Positions 17,648 through 24,892 of a DNA stretch of 64,000 nt are shown in pieces; position 1 is the stretch's first letter, and every line of letters starts with the position of its first letter. Source of the stretch: Hymenobacter ginkgonis (GTDB lineage: Bacteria; Bacteroidota; Bacteroidia; Cytophagales; Hymenobacteraceae); contig NZ_WQKZ01000004.1 in NCBI RefSeq assembly GCF_009755225.1, forward strand, positions 434,001 to 498,000, given 5' to 3'. The notes beneath the pieces were generated by a model. The model saw only the letters and a program-made list of their open reading frames with translations, was not told where the DNA came from and did not search any database. Position numbers and translations under genes: made by a program.

Positions 17648-20600
17648 TTAAAAGCCGAATCGTAGGTTGGCACCAAGGGTCCGCGTAGCTGGGTAAGCCC
17701 CGCCCTGATAACCCTGACCAAAGTTGCCTGAGCTAGCAACATCTTCAGGGTCAGCATCTGGAAGATTCTTGTGAATAATCCATAGGTTGCGGCCGATAAT
17801 AGAAAAATCAGCTGTTTTAAGGAAGCTTACTTTAGCAAGAACGGCTTTGGGCAAACCGAAGGTCAATGATACTTCGCGCAGCTTTACATAGCTCGCATCA
17901 TATACAAAGGTAGAGGCGGGGTTACGCAAGTAGCCATACAAACCATAGCTGCTATTGCTTACCCGCTTCGTGTTGGGAGTACCATCGGCTAACACCCCAT
18001 CAACGATAATGCCGCCACCATTGGCAATACTGTTACGCGAAGGGTTACCCAAATCGTTCAAACCAGCTGTCTCCGGCTGCAGGCCCGTTGCCAAGCCATA
18101 GTAGCGGTCAAGCGAGAACACAGAGCCACCTGAGCGAACATCAATCAGGAAGCTCAAAGAGATGGTTTTATAAGAGATAGTATTTGTAACACCACCACGC
18201 CAACGGGGGTTAGGATTACCAATTATCTGATTGGCATCCGTGGTGAGATAGTAACCATTCGCTCCTACTACCCGCTGACCGTTTAAGTAAACATAATCGG
18301 AGCCACGCAGGCTGCCAAATGCTTGCCCAGGAGTAGCGTTTGAGGTAACGCCACCTTGGTAACTAGCAAGAAGAATATTATCGACTGGTAGCGATATGAC
18401 AACGTTCTCATTGCGCGCCCAGTTCGCTCCCAAACGCCAATTAAAGTTTTGAGTCTTCACCGGCACCACAAAAGCTGCTAGTTCAACGCCTCGGTTGCGC
18501 ACGTTGCCCGAGTTTACATAGCGGTTTAAAACACCGCTTGCTGCTGATTGGGCAATTGGAATAATCTGGTCTATCGAGTTCTGCTGATATACCGTAGCGT
18601 CTAAACCTACCCGGCTATCTAAAAAGGCAGTCTCTAGACCAAACTCTGCACTGCGCGTTTTTTCTGGCTTCAGGTCTGGGTTGTTTCGAGTCGAAGCAAC
18701 AGAAAACAAAGTTTGCGAATTGAAAATTGCAGGCTTACCGTATACGTTATTTACACTGAGTGGAAGAGCGCCTGCACCAACCTGCGCGTAATTACCGCGG
18801 ATTTTACCATACGACAACCAAGGAGCCTTATCATGCAGGTCTTCCGAGAAAACGTAACCTAGGGCTACCGAAGGGTAGATATAAGAGTTGTTGCCAGTGG
18901 GAAGAGTAGTAGCCTTGTCGCGGCGAGCTGTCAGGTCTAAGAACACTCGCTCACGGAAGCCGAAGGTAGCACTCACGAAAACACCATCCACTCCTACGTT
19001 TGTTTCCGATTCTGTAGGTGTGTTAATTGGGCTGGACGAGTTTGACAGCGAGTAGAGGCCAGGCACGACCAAACCACCATTGGTTTGCGCGAAAATCGAG
19101 CTATTATAGACCCGGCGGAGGTTAGTACCAATTACACCACGCAACGAGAAATACTCGTTGAAATCACGCGAAAAATTACCAAACAAATCGTAGTTAAACT
19201 CGCGGTAAGTGTGGTTGTAACGCGAGTAGTAAGGATTGTATGAGGCCGTGGTGCTACCGACCGCGGAGCGCTCTTCCTGCATTTCGTCGTAAGAGTCGGC
19301 TGTAACACGGCCTACAATGTCAAAACCTTTGAAAACCTTATAGTTAGCCATCACATTCCCGAACGTACGGTAGCGGCTATCATTTTCGTAGTTCTGGTAC
19401 CGAACGAAATAAGGGTTGTTCCAGAATGCAGCAGAAAAGTCGCCCGTTTCCGGGCTGTACAGGTTCCACGTTGCGTTTGTGTTGTAACGCTCATAAGCCT
19501 CCTTTTGCTCCTTGATGTCAACATTGGTTTCCCACCACTGGCGGAAGTTGGTCATCAGGTTTTCTGAGCCATAACCTGTGCCATAGCGACCCAAACCTGC
19601 CAGACGTGTATAGTTAACAGTAGTGCTTACAGTCAGCTTTGGAGTCAGATTCAGCGAGCCCGCGAAGTTTATAGTATTCTTGGTGATATTACTATTAGGC
19701 AATACCCCGCGCTGAATATCATTCACGTACCCCAGCTTGAAAGTACCGGTTTCATTGCCACCGTCTACGACAATGCTGTTTAGCGTAGAAACGCCCGTCT
19801 TGAAAAAAGTACTGGGGTCATTCTCAGCGGCTACCCAAGGAGTAGCCTGGCCAAAAGTGGGAGAGCCTGGGGTAAATGCCCCCCATTGGTACACTAACTG
19901 GCTAGGGTCAAAGGCGTTACCGTACGAAGCATCGTCCTGGGTAGGAGCAACGCTACCCCCGTTGTAATCATTGAAGTATTGGCCATAGCCAGCACCATAC
20001 TGCTTTTGGTATTTGATAAAAGTGCTTTTATCAATTCGGCCAAACGTTACACCAGAATTTACGGTAACACCAACCCCTGATTTACGGCCTTTTTTGGTTG
20101 TAATCAAGATAACCCCATTAGCAGCTCGCTCACCATAAAGCGCAGTTGCGGCTGCACCTTTTAGCACGGTAGTAGTAGCTATATCATCCGGGTTGATGTC
20201 AGCAGCGGCATTACCATAGTCATATCCTGAACTGCCTGTTTGCTGTGCGGTGCTGTTTGTATTAGCATTGCTAATAGGCACACCATCTACAACAAACAGC
20301 GCTTGGTTATTCCCGGAAATAGATTTGGTACCTCGAATAATCACGTTTGACGAACCACCCAGCGTGTTCGACTGAGTAATTGCCAGGCCGGCTACTTTGC
20401 CTGAAAGTCCGTTGATAGGGTTAGGGTTACGAGCAACTGTGATGTCGCTACCATCTACTTGGGTAGCTGAGTACGCCAGCGAGTTGCGGCTCCGCTCTAC
20501 ACCGAGAGCCGTAACTACGACTTCGTTGAGCTGCTTGGTGTCGGTAGCCAGCGCTATCGAAATAGTATTTGCCCCCGTAATAGGAGCTTCTTGTGTAGCA

Positions 20601-20839
20601 TAGCCCACAAAGCTATAAACGAGTGTAGTCGCTACGGATGGTACACTCAAGGTGTACGCGCCATCGGCATTAGTAGAAGTACCGATAGTCGGCTGGCCCT
20701 TCACAATGATAGTAACCCCTGGTAGGCCCTGGCCGGTGCTCCGGTCAGTTACCTTACCCGATATGGCTCGGTCCTGTGCCCAAGCCTGCTGGCAAATGCC
20801 GGCTAGGAGCAAAACGACCCAGAATAAGTGTTTCTTCAT
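17648..20839 (-). CDS. SusC/RagA TonB-linked outer-membrane transporter 2
   Basis: 1063 residues. Signal peptide (1-21), regulatory-like beta domain (about 25-105, ISGKVTDRSTGQGLPGVTI), TonB box region LNEVVVTALG, plug with VIIRGTKSISGNNQALFVV and VLKGAAATALYGERAANG, and a barrel ending TLGANLRFGF. It shares the layout and signature motifs of the system at 12467-15754 but differs throughout, so this is an old paralogue and not a fresh duplication. It is followed by susD2 after 15 nt. There is no STN domain and no nearby sigma or HTCS regulator. Confidence 0.95.
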   Translation of the reverse strand: MKKHLFWVVLLLAGICQQAWAQDRAISGKVTDRSTGQGLPGVTIIVKGQPTIGTSTNADGAYTLSVPSVATTLVYSFVGYATQEAPITGANTISIALATDTKQLNEVVVTALGVERSRNSLAYSATQVDGSDITVARNPNPINGLSGKVAGLAITQSNTLGGSSNVIIRGTKSISGNNQALFVVDGVPISNANTNSTAQQTGSSGYDYGNAAADINPDDIATTTVLKGAAATALYGERAANGVILITTKKGRKSGVGVTVNSGVTFGRIDKSTFIKYQKQYGAGYGQYFNDYNGGSVAPTQDDASYGNAFDPSQLVYQWGAFTPGSPTFGQATPWVAAENDPSTFFKTGVSTLNSIVVDGGNETGTFKLGYVNDIQRGVLPNSNITKNTINFAGSLNLTPKLTVSTTVNYTRLAGLGRYGTGYGSENLMTNFRQWWETNVDIKEQKEAYERYNTNATWNLYSPETGDFSAAFWNNPYFVRYQNYENDSRYRTFGNVMANYKVFKGFDIVGRVTADSYDEMQEERSAVGSTTASYNPYYSRYNHTYREFNYDLFGNFSRDFNEYFSLRGVIGTNLRRVYNSSIFAQTNGGLVVPGLYSLSNSSSPINTPTESETNVGVDGVFVSATFGFRERVFLDLTARRDKATTLPTGNNSYIYPSVALGYVFSEDLHDKAPWLSYGKIRGNYAQVGAGALPLSVNNVYGKPAIFNSQTLFSVASTRNNPDLKPEKTRSAEFGLETAFLDSRVGLDATVYQQNSIDQIIPIAQSAASGVLNRYVNSGNVRNRGVELAAFVVPVKTQNFNWRLGANWARNENVVISLPVDNILLASYQGGVTSNATPGQAFGSLRGSDYVYLNGQRVVGANGYYLTTDANQIIGNPNPRWRGGVTNTISYKTISLSFLIDVRSGGSVFSLDRYYGLATGLQPETAGLNDLGNPSRNSIANGGGIIVDGVLADGTPNTKRVSNSSYGLYGYLRNPASTFVYDASYVKLREVSLTFGLPKAVLAKVSFLKTADFSIIGRNLWIIHKNLPDADPEDVASSGNFGQGYQGGAYPATRTLGANLRFGF

Positions 20840-20893
20840 GATTGAAGTGGTTTAGTGATGATTCAAAGCAGGGTGCTTTCGAAACAGATGGGG

Positions 20894-20901
20894 CAAGTAT
20901 A
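20894..20901 (-). promoter_or_regulatory. Putative -7 element of SusCD operon 2
   Basis: TATACTTG on the minus strand, one mismatch to TAnnTTTG, about 55 nt before the susC2 ATG. A -33 match is weak (TTTC about 20 nt upstream). Confidence 0.3.
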
Positions 20902-21048
20902 AGCAGGAATCGCACTCGAAATTTGAGCCGCCGGTTATCTCAAAATGAACTCATTTGTTACAAGAAGAACAATCAAAACTTATAGTTAAAAGATTATCAA
21001 ATAGTTATCTTCGGCAACAGCTAGGAGCAACTGCATTATCAGGAGGCC

Positions 21049-21080
21049 AAAAAAAATCCCGACTGTCAGCCGGGATTCTT
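21049..21080 (-). terminator. Terminator of prfB
   Basis: On the minus strand, AATCCCGG...CGGGATT is followed by T8, about 30 nt past the prfB stop. Confidence 0.85.
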
Positions 21081-21108
21081 CTAATATGACGGTTGTATTA
21101 ACCAGGGT

Positions 21109-22186
21109 TTAGCTCTGCATTAGGTAACCTTTAATGTATTCGTCTAGGTCGCCATCGAGCACGTTTTGCACATCGGTGCGCTCGATGCCGGTGCGCAAGT
21201 CCTTGATAAGCTTGTAGGGATGCAGCACGTAGTTGCGAATCTGAGAGCCGAAGTCAATACGCTTTTTAGTGGCTTCAACCTTGTCGCGTTCTAGGTTACG
21301 CTTGTCCATCTCCTGCTGGTAGAGGCGCGACTTGAGCATCCGCAGGGCATGTTCCTTATTCATAAGCTGCGAGCGCTCAATCTGCACGGCAATGATAATG
21401 CCTGAGGGCGCGTGCGTGAGGCGCACGGCGGTTTCGACCTTGTTCACGTTTTGGCCACCTGCGCCGCCCGCCCGGAAGGTATCCCAGGAGATGTCAGCGG
21501 GGTTGATGTCAATCACGATAGTATCATCAACCACGGGGTAGGCAAACACGGAAGCAAACGACGTATGCCGCCGCCCACTGCTGTCGAAGGGCGACATGCG
21601 AACCAAGCGGTGCACACCAATTTCGCTCTTGAGGTAGCCATAGGCAAAGGGACCATCAATCTCCAACGATGCTGATTTGATACCCGCACCTTCACCAGGC
21701 TGGTAGCTCAGTTGCTTGACGCTAAAACCCTTGCTTTCGCCCCACATGATGTACATGCGCATGAGCATTTCGGCCCAGTCTTGGCTTTCGGTACCACCGG
21801 CACCGGGATTGATGTCGATGATAGCCGACAACTGGTCTTCCTCATCCGAGAGCATGCGCTTAAATTCTAGCGCCTCTACTTTGGCTTGGGTAGCCTCGTA
21901 TTCGGCTTGAATTTCGGCCTCCGTAGCATCGCCCTCCTTGTAGAAGTCGTAGAGCACATCAGTATCGGCCACCGCCCGCTGCACGGCTTCGTAGTCGTCA
22001 GTCCAGGTTTTGATACTCTTGATTTCCTTGAGCTTAAGCTCGGCAGCCTTCGAGTCGTCCCAGAAGTTGGGTGCTAGTGTTTCGGCCTCGGCGGCCGTCA
22101 CTTGTTCTTTGCGGCTATCGTAGTCAAAGATACCTCCTCAAGGCCTCGGCGCGGCCCTTCAAGTCCTTTATCTGGTCTTGGGTCAT
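21109..22186 (-). CDS. prfB: Peptide chain release factor 2 (programmed +1 frameshift)
   Basis: RF2 ends translation at UGA and UAA. The product is about 358 residues, made from a 20-codon zero-frame start (ATG at 22186, MTQDQIKDLKGRAEALRRYL) that hits an in-frame TGA at 22126-22124, then a +1 shift into the main frame (DYDSRKEQVTAAEAE...). The stop-recognition tripeptide SPF is at about 198-200 and the catalytic GGQ at 243-245 (RAGGAGGQNVNK). A caller that ignores the shift would start at the GTG at 22101 and lose 28 residues. RF2 autoregulates through this shift: low RF2 gives more readthrough into the +1 frame. Confidence 0.96.
22123..22138 (-). promoter_or_regulatory. RF2 programmed frameshift site
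   Basis: Reading on the minus strand: AGGAGG TAT CTT TGA C. This is the classic site: an internal Shine-Dalgarno (22138-22133), 3-nt spacer, slippery CTT, and a UGA followed by C, a weak stop context. Confidence 0.95.
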
Positions 22187-22267
22187 GTGATGGGGAATAG
22201 TTAGGTAACGGGTTAGTGAGATGGTGAAGCGGAGCTTCAGCAAATAACCTGGGGGCAAAGGTCGAAC

Positions 22268-22301
22268 AAAAAAAGGCTAGCCGGGATTCCGACTAGCCTT
22301 T
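22268..22301 (-). terminator. Terminator of ilvE
   Basis: On the minus strand, AAAGGCTAG pairs with CTAGCCTTT across a 12-nt loop and ends in T7. It lies about 67 nt past the ilvE stop. Confidence 0.85.
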
Positions 22302-22368
22302 CCTACTGGTTTTGTAAATTTTGCAAAGGCTGAGCGCCAAGTTGCCTACCCCTACTTTTTGCGGGTAG

Positions 22369-23433
22369 CTACACGGCAACCATCCAGCCGTGGGGGTCGG
22401 CGGCGTGGCCGGTGCGGATGGCTTCGAGGGCCGCCCCTACCCTACGGGCAAAGGCATCGTCGAGCAGGGCCGGCAGGTCGTAGTTGTGGCCTTCGTAGCC
22501 GATAGTGGCGATGGGCGCAATGGTAGCGGCGGTGCCCACGCCAAAGGCCTCGGTAAGACGACCTTCCTGGATGGCGGCCACTACTTCGCGGCTTGATACC
22601 CGGCGCTCTTCCACTGGCAGGCCCCAATCGCGGGCTAGCTCCAGCACCGAGCGGCGCGTAATACCATCCAGAATAGAAGTTGAAAGAGCCGGCGTAATGA
22701 TAACACCGTCAATAACAAACATCACGTTCATAGCGCCCGACTCTTCTACGTACTGGTGCTCCGAGGCATCAGTCCAAAGCAGTTGGTGGTAGCCTTCTTG
22801 TTGAGCCAGCTTGCTAGGCAGCATGGCCGCACCATAGTTGCCGGCGTTTTTGGCATAGCCAGCGCCGCCGGGGGCGGCGCGCACGTATTTCTGCTCGAAG
22901 CGCACGCGCACCGGCTTAGTGAAGAACGCCGCCACCGGGCAAGTAATAATGCCAAAATGGTACTTCTCGGAAGGCCGCACACCCAGGAAGCCATCGGTAG
23001 CAAACATGAAGGGCCGGAGATAGAGCGAGCTACCTGCCGTATCGGGTACCCAGCCGGCATCAAGCTTCACCAGCTCGCGCAGCCCTTGCAGAAAAATATC
23101 TTCCGGCACGGTAGGCATAGCCATGCGCTCGGCCGAGGCATTGAGGCGACGCCAATTGTCGAGGGGCCGGAAGAGCGCCACGCTGCCATCGGCCTGCCGA
23201 TAGGCTTTAGCGCCTTCAAAAATAGCTTGGCCGTAATGCAGGGCCGAGTTGGCAGGGCTAATAGTGAGTGGGCCGTAGGGTACGATGCGCGGCTGCTGCC
23301 ACTCGCCGTCGGTAAACTCGACGGTCAGCATGTGGTCGGCGAAGAGCTTGCCAAATTCCATGTTGGCCGGGTCTAGCTCGGCAAGACGCGAGGTAGCCGT
23401 GGGCTGAATGTCGATAGCGAAAGTGTCGAGCAT
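22369..23433 (-). CDS. ilvE: Branched-chain amino acid aminotransferase
   Basis: 354 residues of the fold-type IV PLP aminotransferases, BCAT (class II) type. It interconverts Leu/Ile/Val and their 2-oxo acids with glutamate/2-oxoglutarate. The start of the catalytic domain shows GPLTISPANSALHYGQAIFEG, and the PLP lysine is K195 in GYAKNAGNYG. EESGAMNVMFV and GITRRSVLELA are the usual cofactor phosphate and substrate loops. Length is normal for this class. It stands alone among unrelated genes and has its own terminator. Confidence 0.95.
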   Translation of the reverse strand: MLDTFAIDIQPTATSRLAELDPANMEFGKLFADHMLTVEFTDGEWQQPRIVPYGPLTISPANSALHYGQAIFEGAKAYRQADGSVALFRPLDNWRRLNASAERMAMPTVPEDIFLQGLRELVKLDAGWVPDTAGSSLYLRPFMFATDGFLGVRPSEKYHFGIITCPVAAFFTKPVRVRFEQKYVRAAPGGAGYAKNAGNYGAAMLPSKLAQQEGYHQLLWTDASEHQYVEESGAMNVMFVIDGVIITPALSTSILDGITRRSVLELARDWGLPVEERRVSSREVVAAIQEGRLTEAFGVGTAATIAPIATIGYEGHNYDLPALLDDAFARRVGAALEAIRTGHAADPHGWMVAV

Positions 23434-23505
23434 AAGATAAAGCGTAAAAACTCGGGGGTAAGCCGGCCAGGGGGCCGGGGCGGGTGGGAGGAGATAGGGT
23501 AGTAA

Positions 23506-24057
23506 CTACGTGCGAGGCTTCCAGGTTACTTCTGCTACCCCTAGCTCGTGGGCCATTTGGCGGCTTAATACAAACAGGTAATCTGATAAGCGATTCAAGT
23601 ACATGATTATCAAGTCTTCCACGGGTGCTTCGTCGTGCAGCGCGATAACCAAGCGCTCGGCGCGGCGGCATACGCAGCGGGCTACGTGCCCAAACGACAC
23701 GGCGGGATGCCCACCGGGCAGGATGAACTCGCGCAGGGGGGGTAGGCTTTCATTCATGCGGTCCATTTCGGTTTCGAGTAGGGCCACGTCGGCGGCGTGC
23801 AGGTCGGGTAGGCGCTGGCGCAGCTCTTTGCCAGGGTCGGTGGCCAGGTGCGAACCGATAGTGAACAACCGGTCCTGCATTTCTTTCAGTAAGTCGCGGC
23901 GGGTGGCATTCACGTCCTGGTCGCGCAGCAGGCCCAGGTAGGAGTTCAACTCGTCCACCGTGCCGTAGCAGTCGATGCGCAGGCTCGACTTGGGCACCCG
24001 CGTGCCACCAATGAGCGAAGTAAGGCCCGTGTCGCCGGTTTTGGTGTAAATTTTCAT
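23506..24057 (-). CDS. Cob(I)yrinic acid a,c-diamide adenosyltransferase, PduO type
   Basis: 183 residues from the ATG at 24057. It transfers the adenosyl group of ATP to cob(I)alamin to make coenzyme B12. PduO-type motifs are present: KIYTKTGDTGLTSL at the N-terminus, RIDCYGTVDELNSYLG, and the ATP-binding RCVCRRAERLVIAL with YLNRLSDYLFVLSR near the end. Upstream of the ATG is TAAGGAG with 8-nt spacing, one of the few good Shine-Dalgarno sites in the window, which supports this start over the one at 24102. No B12-dependent enzyme lies nearby. Confidence 0.93.
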   Translation of the reverse strand: MKIYTKTGDTGLTSLIGGTRVPKSSLRIDCYGTVDELNSYLGLLRDQDVNATRRDLLKEMQDRLFTIGSHLATDPGKELRQRLPDLHAADVALLETEMDRMNESLPPLREFILPGGHPAVSFGHVARCVCRRAERLVIALHDEAPVEDLIIMYLNRLSDYLFVLSRQMAHELGVAEVTWKPRT

Positions 24058-24138
24058 GGAGCTACTCCTTATAGTAATGTATGCGTGGGGCTGACTCGCC
24101 AATCAAGCTGGCTTAGCAGCCCTAGCCCTACCCCCACC

Positions 24139-24879
24139 TTAATGGCTAAACGAATTAATGGCGGGCTGCGATACCTCGTGGTTGATTTCGTCGGTTTCGA
24201 TAAGGCCGTCGCGCAGGCGCACAATCCGATGGGCGTAGCGCGCAATATCCTCTTCGTGCGTTACCATAATAATGGTATTGCCTTTGGCATACAGGGCCTC
24301 AAAGAGCCCCATAATTTCGTAGCTCGTTTTAGAATCGAGGGCACCGGTGGGTTCGTCGGCCAGCAGCACGCTGGGCGTGTTCACAAGGGCGCGGGCGATG
24401 GCCACGCGCTGGCGCTGGCCGCCGCTAAGCTCGTTGGGGCGGTGGCCGGCTCGGTCGGCCAGGCCCACCGAGCGCAATGCCTCAAGGGCGCGCTCGTTGC
24501 GCTCGCGCTTGCCCAAGCCCGCATAAATGAGGGGTAGGGCCACATTGTCGAGCGAAGTGGAGCGCGGCAGCAGGTTGAAGGTCTGGAAAACAAAGCCAAT
24601 TTCTTTGTTGCGCACCTCAGCTAGTTGGTTGTCGGTCATGCGGCTCACATCCTGGCCATTGAGGATGTACTGGCCCTGCGTGGGCGTATCGAGGCAGCCC
24701 ACGATGTTCATGAGCGTGCTTTTGCCCGAGCCCGAGGGACCCATAAACGCAACGTATTCGCCGCGCTTAATATCGATGCTCACCGAGCGCAGGGCGTGGA
24801 TGTGCTCGGTACCCATCACGTATTCCTTAGCGATGTTGGTAGTCTGGATGACGAAGGGTGAGGCAGTAGCGATAGGCAT
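24139..24879 (-). CDS. ABC transporter ATP-binding protein, MacB/LolD type
   Basis: 246 residues. Walker A GPSGSGKS at 47-54, Q-loop FVFQTFNLLPRSTSLDNV, signature LSGGQ at 151-155, Walker B VLLADEP at 171-177, and the H-loop in IIMVTHEED. The sequence type is that of ATPases that pair with FtsX-like permeases in MacB/LolCDE mechanotransmission systems (lipoprotein release, efflux). No FtsX-like permease is adjacent. Instead it lies 13 nt downstream of a large polytopic TPR protein and is probably co-transcribed with it. Confidence 0.93.
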   Translation of the reverse strand: MPIATASPFVIQTTNIAKEYVMGTEHIHALRSVSIDIKRGEYVAFMGPSGSGKSTLMNIVGCLDTPTQGQYILNGQDVSRMTDNQLAEVRNKEIGFVFQTFNLLPRSTSLDNVALPLIYAGLGKRERNERALEALRSVGLADRAGHRPNELSGGQRQRVAIARALVNTPSVLLADEPTGALDSKTSYEIMGLFEALYAKGNTIIMVTHEEDIARYAHRIVRLRDGLIETDEINHEVSQPAINSFSH

Positions 24880-24892
24880 GAGCAGAAGGAAG

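Noticed and set aside
22756..23376. Plus-strand frame (206 codons) inside ilvE
   Set aside because: Antisense shadow; ilvE motifs are complete on the other strand.
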